Positions 9,011 through 18,650 are shown, counted from the first letter of the stretch. The stretch: 64,000 nucleotides of DNA from Pseudomonas typographi (GCF_014694385.1 NZ_JAAOCA010000017.1:1-64000); one strand, 5' to 3'. The notes: a model not told the origin generated them from the letters alone. Numbers and translations: made by a program.

Positions 9011-9808
9011 TCAACGGCTCTTGAACATTCGCTCCAGCCCCATCATCCGGCTGAAGCCCAGCACCAACAGCACCGACAGAATCGACAAGAGGGTCGACAT
9101 CACCGCCACCAGAGGGTCATCGACGTCGCGGATATGCTGGTAGGCGGCAATCGGCAGCGTGTTGCTGTGCAGATCCACCAAGAACACGTTCACCGAAAAG
9201 TTATCGATGACCTCGACGAAGACGAACACCGCGCCGGCCAGTAGCCCTGTACGCAACTGCGGCAAAGTGATGGCCCACCATGTGCGCAAAGGGCCATAGC
9301 CCAGATCCCGCGCGGCCTCTTCGGTCGCTGGGTCGACGCCCTGATAATTCGCCGCCAGGGCGCGTAAGCCGTAGGGAAAGCACACCACGATCATCGCTAC
9401 GCTCATGCGCACCAGGCCGATGTCCTGATGCAGGATGCGGAACAGGCTGAGCAGTGCCACACCGGTGATCACGCCTGGCACGATCAATGGCGATAGCACC
9501 AGCGCATCAATCCACCGCTGGCCAGGGAAGCGGTAGCGCGCCAGTGCATGGGCAGTGGGCAGGGCCGCCAGCAGGCACAGCGGGGTCACCACCAATGCGA
9601 GGATCGCGCTGTTGATCAGCGCATCGTAGAACTTCTGCGCACGAAAGAACGCCATATACCACTGCAGGGACCATGCTTGAGGGGGAAACTGGAAGTAGCG
9701 CGATTCACCCACTGAGTACACGGCGGTGAAAACCACCGGCAACAACAGAAAGCTCAGTATCGCCACGCCGAACAGTAGCCACAGCGCCTTGCCCAGGTAA
9801 TGCCTCAT
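9011..9808 (-). CDS. ABC transporter permease, polyamine type (PotC-like)
   Basis: This 265-residue inner-membrane permease has about six membrane helices and the binding-protein-dependent transport signature EEAARDLGYGPLRTWWAITLPQL, which contacts the ATPase. It is the second permease of a PotABCD-type importer for polyamines or similar small amines. Its ATG overlaps the preceding permease stop as ATGA. Its 3' end is 104 bases from the flavin reductase start, so the importer and the monooxygenase may share a transcript. Confidence 0.9.
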   Translation of the reverse strand: MRHYLGKALWLLFGVAILSFLLLPVVFTAVYSVGESRYFQFPPQAWSLQWYMAFFRAQKFYDALINSAILALVVTPLCLLAALPTAHALARYRFPGQRWIDALVLSPLIVPGVITGVALLSLFRILHQDIGLVRMSVAMIVVCFPYGLRALAANYQGVDPATEEAARDLGYGPLRTWWAITLPQLRTGLLAGAVFVFVEVIDNFSVNVFLVDLHSNTLPIAAYQHIRDVDDPLVAVMSTLLSILSVLLVLGFSRMMGLERMFKSR

Positions 9809-10668
9809 CAGCCGGCCCTCCGATAAACAGCCCGTGTCGCCCAGCGCTCGACGGCGAAGAACCCCCACAGAATCACCAACGCCACCAGCAGAAACAGCGA
9901 CGACACGGCGGCCGCGAAGGGGAGGTCGAAGGCCACGAAGAGTTGGTCGTAGATGTAGTTGGAGATCAGCCGTACCCGGCCCCCGCCGAGCAGCAATGGA
10001 AAGGCGAACGCGCTGATGGCCAGGGAAAACGCCAGCGTCGCGCCGCCGACGATAGCGGGTAAGGTCAAGGGCACGGTGATTTGGAAAAACACCCGTAAGG
10101 CGCTGGCGCCCAAGTCCCTCGCTGATTCCTCGACCTGTGACGGCACCGCCCGAATGGCGCCGAATACCGTCAGCACGAAGTACGGCAGGGTGAAATGCAG
10201 CAGCGCGATGAAGACCCCGCTGACGTTGTAGATCAGCGCCAGTGGATGGTCTATCAGGCCAGTCCACATCAGCGCTTCGTTCACCAGGCCGCGCCTGCCC
10301 AGGAGAATCAACCAGCCATAGGCGCGGCTGATGCTGCCGCACAGAAAAGTCACCAGCAGCACGCCCAGTAAAAGGTTGCGCACCCAGGCCCAGCGCGTAC
10401 GCGCAATCAAGTAGGCAAATGGGTAACCCGCAACGATCGTAGCCGCCGTCAGTGACAACGAAAAAACGACCGTCCAACCCAAAATCCTGAGCCCCGCCGG
10501 GTCGCTAAAAAAGCGCAGGTAATTGCCCAAGGTCAGCGGGGCGCTGTAACCCGGTGTGCCAGGGGCGCAGCTCAGCATCCCGACCGCCGCGAACACCAGA
10601 AACGCACCGAAAAAAATCGCCATCAAGGCCGCCGCGGGCAGCAGTAACACCCGTGCCCCGGCCTTCAT
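9808..10668 (-). CDS. ABC transporter permease, polyamine type (PotB-like)
   Basis: This 286-residue membrane protein has about six hydrophobic segments and the EAA loop EESARDLGASALRVFFQITVPLT. It pairs with the downstream PotC-like subunit to form the channel. ATG at 10668 overlaps the ATPase stop as ATGA, so translation is likely coupled. An earlier in-frame start would lie inside the ATPase gene. The substrate cannot be read from the permease. Confidence 0.9.
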   Translation of the reverse strand: MKAGARVLLLPAAALMAIFFGAFLVFAAVGMLSCAPGTPGYSAPLTLGNYLRFFSDPAGLRILGWTVVFSLSLTAATIVAGYPFAYLIARTRWAWVRNLLLGVLLVTFLCGSISRAYGWLILLGRRGLVNEALMWTGLIDHPLALIYNVSGVFIALLHFTLPYFVLTVFGAIRAVPSQVEESARDLGASALRVFFQITVPLTLPAIVGGATLAFSLAISAFAFPLLLGGGRVRLISNYIYDQLFVAFDLPFAAAVSSLFLLVALVILWGFFAVERWATRAVYRRAG

Positions 10669-11741
10669 GCGCTGAGCACTATGGCGTGGCGGCGGTCGAT
10701 AGCGATGCCTACCCATTCACCGGGTTGCCAGGTCTGGTCCGCGCGGGGCATGACCACCTGCACGGTGGCCCAGCCCAGATCGACTTCGTATTGCAGGCGG
10801 CTGCCGATCAGGGTCGCGAACACCAGGGTGCCGACCAGGTCCACGTGTTCAGAAACGGGGTCCACAAGCCGTAGGGTTTCCGGCCTGAGGGCCAGGTGCG
10901 CGGGTTCGCCAGCGAGCATGCCACCGCCATGATTGAGTTCAATGCACTCACCATTTTCATGGCGAAACAGTAGCTTGCCTTCATGGTGGGCCACAGCACC
11001 CGGCAATAGGTTGGGAATCCCCATGAAACGGGCAACGAAGCATGTGGCAGGGCGGTCGTAAAGGTCGGCGGGTGCGGCAAATTGCTCGATGCGGCCGCCG
11101 TTCATCACCGCCACGAAATCTGAGAGGATAAAGGCTTCGTCCTGATCGTGAGTCACCACCAACATGGTGATGCCCAGTTGCCGCTGGAGCTTGCGCAGCT
11201 CCACTTGCATCTCTTCACGCAGGTGGCGATCCAATGCGCCGAAGGGCTCATCGAGCAGCAGAATTTGCGGCTCGATCACCAGGCAGCGGGCCAGGGCAAC
11301 CCGCTGCTGCTGGCCCCCCGACAATTCGGCAGGATAACGCCCGGCAAATGACTCCATTCGAACCAGCGCCAGTGTAGCCTCGACCTTCGCCCGCAATTGC
11401 GCCGATGTTAGCTTACGCAGCTTCAGGCCAAAGGCGACGTTGTCGAACACCGACATGTGCGGGAACAGGGCGTAGCTCTGAAACACCATGGCCGTCGGAC
11501 GATGCTCAGGCAGCAAAGCCGTCACGTCGCGGCCTTCGATGCTGATCGACCCGCTGTCAGGGCGGATGAACCCGGCAATCATGCGCAGCAAGGTGCTCTT
11601 GCCGCAGCCTGAGGGGCCCAGCAAGGTCAACAGCGAGCCGTTGGGCACCGCCAGCGAGACGTTGCCTACAGCAAGGTGCTCGCCATATTGCTTGCGCAGC
11701 CCCACCAGCTCCAAGGCCGGTGTCGCCAACGCCAGGGTCAC
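10665..11741 (-). CDS. ABC transporter ATPase, polyamine type (PotA-like)
   Basis: This 358-residue ATPase energises the importer. Walker A is GPSGCGKST, the ABC signature is LSGGQQQRVALARCL, Walker B is ILLLDEPFGALD, and the H-loop is VVTHDQDEA. A C-terminal TOBE-type regulatory domain follows from about residue 280, as in PotA and MalK. GTG at 11741 overlaps the stop of the binding-protein gene as GTGA. It is the second gene of a four-gene importer operon on the minus strand. Confidence 0.92.
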   Translation of the reverse strand: MTLALATPALELVGLRKQYGEHLAVGNVSLAVPNGSLLTLLGPSGCGKSTLLRMIAGFIRPDSGSISIEGRDVTALLPEHRPTAMVFQSYALFPHMSVFDNVAFGLKLRKLTSAQLRAKVEATLALVRMESFAGRYPAELSGGQQQRVALARCLVIEPQILLLDEPFGALDRHLREEMQVELRKLQRQLGITMLVVTHDQDEAFILSDFVAVMNGGRIEQFAAPADLYDRPATCFVARFMGIPNLLPGAVAHHEGKLLFRHENGECIELNHGGGMLAGEPAHLALRPETLRLVDPVSEHVDLVGTLVFATLIGSRLQYEVDLGWATVQVVMPRADQTWQPGEWVGIAIDRRHAIVLSA

Positions 11742-12754
11742 CGGCTGATCTCTGCGTTGAAGCGTTCATTCCATTGTGCTACGTGGTCGTTGATCTTGGC
11801 TTCATCGAAGCTGACCTGATCTGACTCCTTGGGTAACACCGCCGCCAGTTCCGGTGCAGCCTTCACGTTGTGATTCACCGGACCCATGTTGTACAGCGTA
11901 GAGATCGTCGACTGCGATTCGGCCGACAGCACGAAGTCGATGAACTTGAGCGCCATGGCTTGCTTGGGCGTGTTCACCAACGTCATCACATCGAACATCA
12001 CCGGCGCCGGTTTCGGGCTGACCACGGTCACATCGACACCTGCATCGCTCAACGGTTTTGCCTGGGACGGTGGGCCGATCAACACCGAAACTTCACCCTG
12101 GGCGAGGGCCCGGCGCGAATCGGAATCTGACCCATAGAACATGGCGATGTTGGGGCGCAATTGCTTCAGCGCGGTGAAGCCGGGATCGACATTATCAATG
12201 CTGCCACCATGGGTCAGCGCCGAAACCATCAGCATCCGCGCCTGATACGTCTGCACATCCGGCACCGCAAGGCTGTCTTTGAACTCCGGTTTCCACAGGT
12301 CGGCCCAGGCGGTGATCGGATGGGTAACCAAGGTGGGCCGGTAGATGATCGACAGCGGATAGTAATAGGCCGCGACCCAGGTCGGTGCCTTTGCACCGGG
12401 AATCAAGGCGCTAACGTTGCTCAGGGCCGCGTCGGGAATCGGCGCAAAGAGTTTTTTATCCGGGGTCACACGGGCCGCGAGGCTAGACGTCGAAAACCAG
12501 ATATCGATCTTGGGCGCATCCTGCATCGACTGCAGCCGCGCATAGCCATCGGCGGAGCCCGACTGCGTCACCGGAACCACATGAATGCCGGTTTGCTTTT
12601 CGAATTTGTCGGCGACCACCTGCAACCCTTGCTCCCAGGTGGTGCCCCAGGCCATCACGGCGATTTCCTGCGAAGCGGCTTGGGTCATCGGGCTGGCGCT
12701 GAACAATGCGGCAGCCAGAGAAATCATCAGCGAGGCATTCAACTGCTTTTTCAT
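11738..12754 (-). CDS. Periplasmic solute-binding protein, polyamine type (PotD-like)
   Basis: This 338-residue protein starts with a Sec signal peptide, MKKQLNASLMISLAAALF, ending near ASPMTQAA. The mature part begins SQEIAVMAWGTTWEQGL and has the PotD/iron-binding type-2 periplasmic fold (FEKQTGIHV, IDFVLSAESQ). It captures the importer's substrate and is the first gene of the operon. It diverges from a LysR regulator gene across 263 bases holding an inverted repeat. The chosen ATG gives the signal peptide directly; an upstream in-frame start adds 50 residues without sense. Confidence 0.9.
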   Translation of the reverse strand: MKKQLNASLMISLAAALFSASPMTQAASQEIAVMAWGTTWEQGLQVVADKFEKQTGIHVVPVTQSGSADGYARLQSMQDAPKIDIWFSTSSLAARVTPDKKLFAPIPDAALSNVSALIPGAKAPTWVAAYYYPLSIIYRPTLVTHPITAWADLWKPEFKDSLAVPDVQTYQARMLMVSALTHGGSIDNVDPGFTALKQLRPNIAMFYGSDSDSRRALAQGEVSVLIGPPSQAKPLSDAGVDVTVVSPKPAPVMFDVMTLVNTPKQAMALKFIDFVLSAESQSTISTLYNMGPVNHNVKAAPELAAVLPKESDQVSFDEAKINDHVAQWNERFNAEISR

Positions 12755-12908
12755 ATTCGATCCAAGGAAAGAAGGGAATGAGTCAGCAGTAGGGGAAGGT
12801 GCAAGCGGCCGGCCTTCGCACCACCGGCTCTCGTTAGCCTCGAGAGTCCGGCGGCGGGAATGTTGCGGGGCCGAGCATAACAGCCTGCAAAGCGCTGGAG
12901 ACACCCAA

Positions 12909-12927
12909 GCGGAATCGAATTTTCCGC
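12909..12927. promoter_or_regulatory. Inverted repeat, candidate LysR-type operator
   Basis: GCGGAATCGAATTTTCCGC has perfect 6-base arms around 7 bases, in the 263-base gap between the divergent binding-protein and LysR genes. LysR proteins commonly bind such dyads in this position. No binding data exist; it lies 155 bases upstream of the importer start. Confidence 0.4.
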
Positions 12928-13017
12928 ATTGCCAATTAGGATTTTTATTGTTTTAAATCCTGCTGGGTGCGGCCTATGGTGGCTCGCGCTGATGTGTACC
13001 GACCGAGGGCAAAAACG

Positions 13018-14043
13018 ATGGCGACCTATTCTCTTCGGCAATTGCGCTATTTCGTGGCCACGGTCGAGAACGGTGGAGTGGCCCAGGCCGCGCGCCACAT
13101 CAATATCTCCGAACCTTCGATTTCAGTGGCGATCAAGGACCTTGAGACGAGCTTCGGCATGAAACTGTTTCTGCGCCATCGTTCTTCGGGCCTGTCACCC
13201 ACGGCGGTTGGCCGCCGATTTTATTTACACGCGGTCCACCTGCTGCGGCACTCACGAGAGTTCGAGCAAAAAGCGTACGGTGAAACCTGCCTGATCGCTG
13301 GCGAGATTTCCCTTGCCTGCTTCGACACCCTCGCCCCGCTGTACGCGCCGCACCTGATCGCCTCGTTCCAGCAACGTTTCCCCGACGTTTCCATTCGCCT
13401 GCATGTCGGTTCGCAGGAGCGGATCATCGAAGGGCTGCGCTCCGGTATTTATGACATCGCGATCTGCTACGTCCAGGGTTTGCCCAGCGTGATCGAGCAT
13501 GTGGCGCTTCTGCCTGATCTGTTCGCCCATGCCGTGTTGCCCCAGGGCCACCGCCTGGCGGAGCACTCGGCCATTTCGTTGTCGATGCTGGCCAATGATC
13601 CGCTGGTGCTTTTGGATATCTGGCCCAGCAATGAATACTTCCTAAGCCTGTTCGAAAAGGCCGGGGTGTCTCCCCGAGTGGCCTACAAGGCACCTTCGCT
13701 GGATATGGTGAGAGGTTTGGTCGGCCATGGCCTGGGGATTTCGGTACTGGTCACTGAACCGGCCAACTCCCAGACGTTCGACGGCAAGGAAGTGGTGACA
13801 GTGCCCCTGAGCGACCGCATGACGCCGTCGCGCACCGTCATGGCCTGGCATGGAGCCAACGAACTGACGGGCCCAACCCGCGAATTCCTGCACCATTGCC
13901 AGCAGACCATCCGCACGCCGAAGCAGATCACCGAGCGTATGCATGCCCATGTAGCTCACCGTGGGCACGGCAAACACGACGGCCCCGATACCTTCATTGA
14001 CGATAAGGCAGTGCTCAATGATAGCGACGCACTACGACCCTGA
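13018..14043 (+). CDS. LysR-family transcriptional regulator
   Basis: This 341-residue regulator has an N-terminal winged helix-turn-helix (LRQLRYFVATVENGGVAQAARHINISEPSISVAIKDLE) and a C-terminal effector-binding domain beginning near residue 90. ATG at 13018 follows GAGG. It is divergent from the polyamine-type importer and is the likely regulator of the importer-monooxygenase operon. The effector is unknown. Its last 26 bases overlap the aldolase-like gene downstream. Confidence 0.9.
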   Translation: MATYSLRQLRYFVATVENGGVAQAARHINISEPSISVAIKDLETSFGMKLFLRHRSSGLSPTAVGRRFYLHAVHLLRHSREFEQKAYGETCLIAGEISLACFDTLAPLYAPHLIASFQQRFPDVSIRLHVGSQERIIEGLRSGIYDIAICYVQGLPSVIEHVALLPDLFAHAVLPQGHRLAEHSAISLSMLANDPLVLLDIWPSNEYFLSLFEKAGVSPRVAYKAPSLDMVRGLVGHGLGISVLVTEPANSQTFDGKEVVTVPLSDRMTPSRTVMAWHGANELTGPTREFLHHCQQTIRTPKQITERMHAHVAHRGHGKHDGPDTFIDDKAVLNDSDALRP

Positions 14044-14761
14044 AGAATGGCAGTTGCGGGTGCAATTGGCGGCGACCTTCCGGATGGTTGCGCAATTGGA
14101 TTGGCACGAAGGCGTGGCCAATCATTTCAGCGTGGCATTATCGGAAGACGGGCAGCGCTTCCTGCTTAATCCCAAGTGGCGCCACTTTGCTCGTATGCGT
14201 GCCAGTGATCTGTTGTCGCTCGATGCCCGCGACACTGAAGTGATGCACCGGCCCGATGCGCCAGACCCTACGGCATGGAGCATTCATGGCACGCTCCACG
14301 CACGGTTGCCACAGCTGCGTTGCCTATTGCACCTGCATACGCCCTACGCGACGGCGTTATCTTGTCTGGCTGACCCGCGCATCAAGGCAATCGACCAAAC
14401 GACCGCTCGCTTCCATCGGCGGGTGGTCATCGATCAACACTACAACGGCATGGCCGATGCCGCCGACGAAGGCCTGCGCTTGTCCCGTTTGCTGGCCCAG
14501 CAACCGATACTGCTGATGGGCAACCACGGCGTGCTGGTTGCGGGGCAAAGCATTGCCGAAGCCTTCGATACGATCTACCACCTGGAGCGCGCCTGCCGGA
14601 CCTTGACGCTCGCCTATGCGACCGGGCAACCATTGCGTGAATTGCCAGATGGCGTTGCCGAGCAAACCGCGCGGGATTGGGAGCGCTTCACCGAATCAGG
14701 GTTTGCGCATTTTGATGAAGCGCGCCACTTGCTTGGCGACCCGCTGGATTACGCCAGTTGA
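14018..14761 (+). CDS. Class II aldolase/adducin family protein
   Basis: This 247-residue protein has the class II aldolase (AraD/FucA) fold. HGTLHARLP and LLHLHTPYATALS carry the zinc-binding His-x-His, and LLMGNHGVLVAG is typical of the family's second half. Members cleave sugar phosphates or are decarboxylases or hydrolases of unknown substrate. ATG at 14018 overlaps the LysR gene end; a GTG at 13961 is an alternative. It is probably co-transcribed with the regulator and may belong to the monooxygenase pathway. Confidence 0.85.
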   Translation: MIATHYDPEEWQLRVQLAATFRMVAQLDWHEGVANHFSVALSEDGQRFLLNPKWRHFARMRASDLLSLDARDTEVMHRPDAPDPTAWSIHGTLHARLPQLRCLLHLHTPYATALSCLADPRIKAIDQTTARFHRRVVIDQHYNGMADAADEGLRLSRLLAQQPILLMGNHGVLVAGQSIAEAFDTIYHLERACRTLTLAYATGQPLRELPDGVAEQTARDWERFTESGFAHFDEARHLLGDPLDYAS

Positions 14762-14912
14762 GTCGAGGACCCAGTTCAGTGCAAACAGTACGGGTCTGAG
14801 ATAGAAAGGCGAAGCGCCGCCCTGGCCCAAACATTGCGCGCACACCCGGCAGCGAAAGCATGCTCCATTAAAAATGCAGGCTTAATGGCCGTCGGCGCTT
14901 GGGCGTTTTACA

Positions 14913-14922
14913 TGTATATACA
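14913..14922. promoter_or_regulatory. HutC-type operator upstream of hutC
   Basis: TGTATATACA is a perfect palindrome 61 bases upstream of the hutC start. The TGTA...TACA core matches the half-sites of known Pseudomonas HutC operators. The surrounding 11-mer CATGTATATAC is repeated exactly before hutH and before the binding-protein gene, so autoregulation is likely. Confidence 0.7.
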
Positions 14923-14983
14923 GCTCCCGAAAAGGCTCAGTAAACTGAACAGCAATAGCTATTCACCTGTTCGGGAGCGTGGG

Positions 14984-15736
14984 ATGTCGTCGCAAAGCAG
15001 GGTTGCAAAAGGCTTGACGCCGCAGTGGGATGCGCCGCCGGCGCCCCAATACGAGCGGGTGAAGCAGATGATCACGGCGCAAATCGCCAGTGGTGCTTGG
15101 GCGGTACACCAGCGGGTCCCGTCCGAGAGCGAGCTGGTAGCGCAACTGGGCTTAAGCCGGATGACCATCAACCGTGCGTTGCGCGAGCTTACCGCCGAAG
15201 GCCTGTTGGTTCGAATGCAAGGTGTGGGCACCTTTGTCGCTGAAGCCAAAGGGCAAACCGCGCTCTTCGAAATCCACAACATCGCCGATGAGATTGCCGC
15301 CCGTGGGCATATACACCGCGCGCAGGTGATGGCGCTGGATACGCTTGCGGCGCCGCCAGAGGTGGCTGCAGCATTGTCGGTAGCTGAAGGTTTCCACGTT
15401 TACCACTCGCTGCTGGTGCACTTCGAAAACGACTTGCCGGTGCAAATCGAAGACCGGTTCGTTCACCCCACGTTCGCGCCAGATTACCTGAAGCAGAATT
15501 TCAAGCGGGAAACGCCCTACGTCTATCTGATGCAGCTGTCGCCTGTGACCGAAGCTAAACATGTTGTAGAGGCGATTCTCGCCGAGCCTTACGAAGCTAA
15601 GGTATTGAAAGTCAAACGTAGCGAGCCTTGCTTGCTGATCAAGCGCACGACTTGGTCGGGAAAACAGCCAGCTACTTTTGCCCGCCTGCTTTACCCTGGT
15701 AGCCGCTATAGATTGGAGGGCGTTTTCGGTTCCTGA
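14984..15736 (+). CDS. hutC: GntR/HutC-family repressor (histidine utilisation type)
   Basis: This 250-residue repressor has an N-terminal GntR winged helix (YERVKQMITAQIASGAW, VPSESELVAQLGLSRMTINRALRELTAEGLLVRMQGVGTFVAE) and a C-terminal UTRA effector domain with LVHFENDLPVQIEDRFV and HVVEAILAEP. It is very like HutC of the Pseudomonas hut operon, which senses urocanate. ATG at 14984 follows GGGAG. The gene lies beside histidine ammonia-lyase, but hutU, hutI and hutG are not here. It may be a second HutC paralogue devoted to this locus. Confidence 0.9.
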   Translation: MSSQSRVAKGLTPQWDAPPAPQYERVKQMITAQIASGAWAVHQRVPSESELVAQLGLSRMTINRALRELTAEGLLVRMQGVGTFVAEAKGQTALFEIHNIADEIAARGHIHRAQVMALDTLAAPPEVAAALSVAEGFHVYHSLLVHFENDLPVQIEDRFVHPTFAPDYLKQNFKRETPYVYLMQLSPVTEAKHVVEAILAEPYEAKVLKVKRSEPCLLIKRTTWSGKQPATFARLLYPGSRYRLEGVFGS

Positions 15737-15812
15737 GGGTTGCGGGCCGCCGCCTGCGCCCGCCTGGGCCGTCAGGGGTAGTGCTCGCCACGGTGCAAAT
15801 TCAACGTACGCC

Positions 15813-17060
15813 TCATTGCATGATGGGCCACTCGCATGGTCTTTTGTCGATAGCGGCCACTGGTGGCTCTGTGCCGTAGAAGGCGCCCATTCGGTCGAAC
15901 AGTTGATCCTCATTGAGCTCATCCAAGCGGCTGCTACCCAATAGGATCATGGTTCGTTTCAACTCTTCGGCCAGAATACACAACGCTTTTGCAGCCCCCT
16001 GCTGGCCCGCGGCCGCTACGCCATATAGCGTCGGGCGCCCCACCAGCACGGCGTCCGCACCTAAGGCAAGTGCTTTGGCCACATCGGTGCCCCTGCGCAC
16101 ACCGCTGTCGAACAGAATCTGCATCTTGCCTTTTACCGCTGAACGGATGCCCGCCAGGGCCCGAATCGAGGAAGGGCTGCCATCGAGTTGCCGCCCGCCA
16201 TGGTTGGTCACCACGATACCGTCAAGCCCGAGGGCTAACGCGCGCTCTGCATCGCCCGGGTGCAGCACGCCTTTAAGCACCAGGTTCCCGGGCCATCGAT
16301 CGCGCAGCTTCGCCAACGCATTCCAGTCCAATGTGGCGTCCATCGCCTGGCCGATAAAGTGCGCCGCCCCGGCGGCGGTCCTGGCGTGGGCAGGCAGGTA
16401 AGGGTTCAGGTTGCCAAGGCTCGGCATACCCGACGGCCACAAAGCCCGCCGTATCCAGGCGGGGTGCCGGAGCACGTCCAGTTTATTTCGCAGCGACAAT
16501 TGCCGCGGGCGGATGAAATTGCGCTTGTCCCACTCTCGGTTGCCAAGCGTTACCGCATCACTGGTTAACAGCAGCGTGGAAACTTGCAGGCTTTGCGCGC
16601 GCTTGAGCAGGTCTTCTTGAATCGCTGGGTCGTTAAGGCAGTAAAGCTGGAACCAGAGGTTAACCCCCGGTACGTGTGCTACTACCTCTTCCATTGAGCT
16701 GGTTGATACCGTGCTCATGCAGAAGGGTATACCCGCCTCGGTCGCGGCCCGGGCCAAATGAATATCGGCATTGCGATACAGCATGGCGTTATAGCCGGTA
16801 GGCGCGATCGCCATAGGCATAGCGGTTGCCTGGCCAAACAACCGAGTCTCAAGGGCCGGTGCATCTATTCCGCGCAAGGTTCTGGGCAACAGCCCAAGGC
16901 GGTCGAAGTCGCGCCGGTTATCCGCCAGGGTCAGTTCGGCCTCTGCGCCACCGGCCAAGTATTCCCACGCGAAATAGGGCAAGCAACGCTTTGCGATCCA
17001 CGCCAGTTCTTCAATGGTATGCACCCGGGAAAGGTCGCGCCCTTGGTAGAAACGTCTCAT
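15813..17060 (-). CDS. FMN-dependent alpha-hydroxyacid dehydrogenase
   Basis: This 415-residue enzyme belongs to the L-lactate/mandelate/glycolate oxidase family, which oxidises 2-hydroxy acids to 2-oxo acids with FMN in a TIM barrel. The active-site His287 and Arg290 are in TNHGGRQLDG, Lys263 in LVLKGV, and the FMN phosphate loops in FDSGVRRGTD and GADAVLVGRP. I chose ATG at 17060, with GGAG 9 bases upstream. An ATG at 17075 is possible but its GGAG is only 2 bases away. It follows hutH on the same strand by 60 bases, so imidazolelactate or a related hydroxy acid is a plausible substrate. Confidence 0.88.
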   Translation of the reverse strand: MRRFYQGRDLSRVHTIEELAWIAKRCLPYFAWEYLAGGAEAELTLADNRRDFDRLGLLPRTLRGIDAPALETRLFGQATAMPMAIAPTGYNAMLYRNADIHLARAATEAGIPFCMSTVSTSSMEEVVAHVPGVNLWFQLYCLNDPAIQEDLLKRAQSLQVSTLLLTSDAVTLGNREWDKRNFIRPRQLSLRNKLDVLRHPAWIRRALWPSGMPSLGNLNPYLPAHARTAAGAAHFIGQAMDATLDWNALAKLRDRWPGNLVLKGVLHPGDAERALALGLDGIVVTNHGGRQLDGSPSSIRALAGIRSAVKGKMQILFDSGVRRGTDVAKALALGADAVLVGRPTLYGVAAAGQQGAAKALCILAEELKRTMILLGSSRLDELNEDQLFDRMGAFYGTEPPVAAIDKRPCEWPIMQ

Positions 17061-17120
17061 GCACCATGGCTCCACGCGGTTGGAAGGCCCGCTGCTTTGC
17101 TACGCAGCTACGGCTACGGC

Positions 17121-18650
17121 TTAAGCGTAAAGGCTTTGTACGCAGACCCAGCGGGTGAACGCGCCGCTTTCAACCCAGTTGCGGGCGACGACGATATCCG
17201 GGGCGAAATAGCGGTCCTCGTCGTAGGTAGCCACTTCGCTGCGAATCATCGCCATCACTTCGGCCAGCTTCTTGGTGGTGTTGAGCGGTGCATGAAAATC
17301 GATGCCCTGGGCCGCGGCAAGCGCCTCGATGGCGACCACTGCAGCACTGTTACCGGCCATGTCTTCAAGGCGCCGGGCGGCAAACGTTGCCATCGATACG
17401 TGGTCTTCCTGGTTTGCCGAGGTCGGCAGGCTGTCCACCGAGGCCGGGTGGGCCAGCGTCTTGTTTTCCGAGGCCAGCGCCGCGGTGGTTACCTGGGCGA
17501 TCATGAAGCCCGAATTAAGGCCGCCTTCTTTCACCAGGAATGCCGGCAAGCCGGACAGGGCAGGGTCTACCAGTTGCGCCATACGCCGCTCGGAGAGCGC
17601 GCCTATTTCCGCAATGGCCAAGGCGAGGGTATCGGCCGCCATGGCGACGGGCTCTGCATGGAAGTTACCGCCCGACAACACGTCACCGTCGGCGGAGAAC
17701 ACCAGCGGGTTGTCCGACACCGCGTTGGCCTCACGCAAGAAAATATCGGCGGCGAAACGGATATGGTCCAGGCAAGCGCCCATGACTTGCGGTTGGCAGC
17801 GTAAGGAGTAAGGGTCTTGTACCCGCGTGCAAAGCTCGTGGGAATTGTGTATTTCGCTTTCGTCCAGCAACGACCGATATAGCCCGGCCACCAACGCCTG
17901 GCCCACTTGGCCGCGCACGGCCTGGATACGGGGGTCGAAGGGCACATAAGAGCCTTTCAGCGCCTCCACCGTCATGCTGCCGGCCACAACGGCGGCGCTG
18001 AACAGCTTCTCGGTGGCGAACAGGCCGCGCAAAGCCAGGGCTGTTGACACCTGGGTGCCGTTGATCAGCGCCAACCCTTCTTTTGGCCCCAGCTCCAAGG
18101 GCTTGAGCCCGGCCATCGCAAGGCCCTCGACGGCAGGCATTTCGCGGCCTGCACAGCGCACCGTACCCACACCGATAAGCGCACACGACATGTGCGCGAG
18201 AGGGGCGAGGTCACCGGAGGCGCCCACCGACCCTTTCGACGGTATGCATGGAAATACCTTGGCGTTGTACAGCTTGGTCAGCGCATCGATCACCTCGAAG
18301 GACACGCCGGAATAGCCACGGGCCAGCGAGGCGACCTTCAGTGCCATGACCAGCCCCACGGTCGCATCATCCAAAATAGGGCCCGTACCCGTACTGTGAG
18401 AGAGCAACAGGTTACGCTGCAGCTTGGTCAGCGACTGCGTCGGAATGGATGTGCGCGCTAGCAGCCCGAACCCGGTGTTAATGCCATAAACGGTACGCTC
18501 GTTCGCAATGATCTCGGCCACGGTGCGAATGCTGCGCCGGATGTCGGCATGGCAGGCAGGGTCCAGCTCAATAGGCGCTTGCTCGGTGAAGAGGGTACGC
18601 AGTTGAGCGAGGGTAAGGTGGCCCGGTTTCAGGAGCAGAGCTTGCGTCAT
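17121..18650 (-). CDS. hutH: Histidine ammonia-lyase
   Basis: This 509-residue lyase deaminates L-histidine to urocanate with an MIO cofactor. The MIO triad Ala144-Ser145-Gly146 lies in [16 protein letters not shown]. Tyr55 (VYGINTGFG), His85 (LLSHSTGTG), RCQPQVMG and ANQEDHVSM match known HutH enzymes. The His after LLS favours histidine over phenylalanine or tyrosine. ATG at 18650 has AAGG upstream; an earlier start at 18719 adds a hydrophobic stretch with no sense. A HutC-type operator lies 38 bases upstream. No urocanase gene is nearby, so it may serve a histidine derivative or be a second copy. Confidence 0.93.
   Translation of the reverse strand: MTQALLLKPGHLTLAQLRTLFTEQAPIELDPACHADIRRSIRTVAEIIANERTVYGINTGFGLLARTSIPTQSLTKLQRNLLLSHSTGTGPILDDATVGLVMALKVASLARGYSGVSFEVIDALTKLYNAKVFPCIPSKGSVGASGDLAPLAHMSCALIGVGTVRCAGREMPAVEGLAMAGLKPLELGPKEGLALINGTQVSTALALRGLFATEKLFSAAVVAGSMTVEALKGSYVPFDPRIQAVRGQVGQALVAGLYRSLLDESEIHNSHELCTRVQDPYSLRCQPQVMGACLDHIRFAADIFLREANAVSDNPLVFSADGDVLSGGNFHAEPVAMAADTLALAIAEIGALSERRMAQLVDPALSGLPAFLVKEGGLNSGFMIAQVTTAALASENKTLAHPASVDSLPTSANQEDHVSMATFAARRLEDMAGNSAAVVAIEALAAAQGIDFHAPLNTTKKLAEVMAMIRSEVATYDEDRYFAPDIVVARNWVESGAFTRWVCVQSLYA

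Noticed and set aside
17121..18650. Phenylalanine or tyrosine ammonia-lyase
   Set aside because: His85 after [11 protein letters not shown] and ANQEDHVSM follow HutH; context has HutC.
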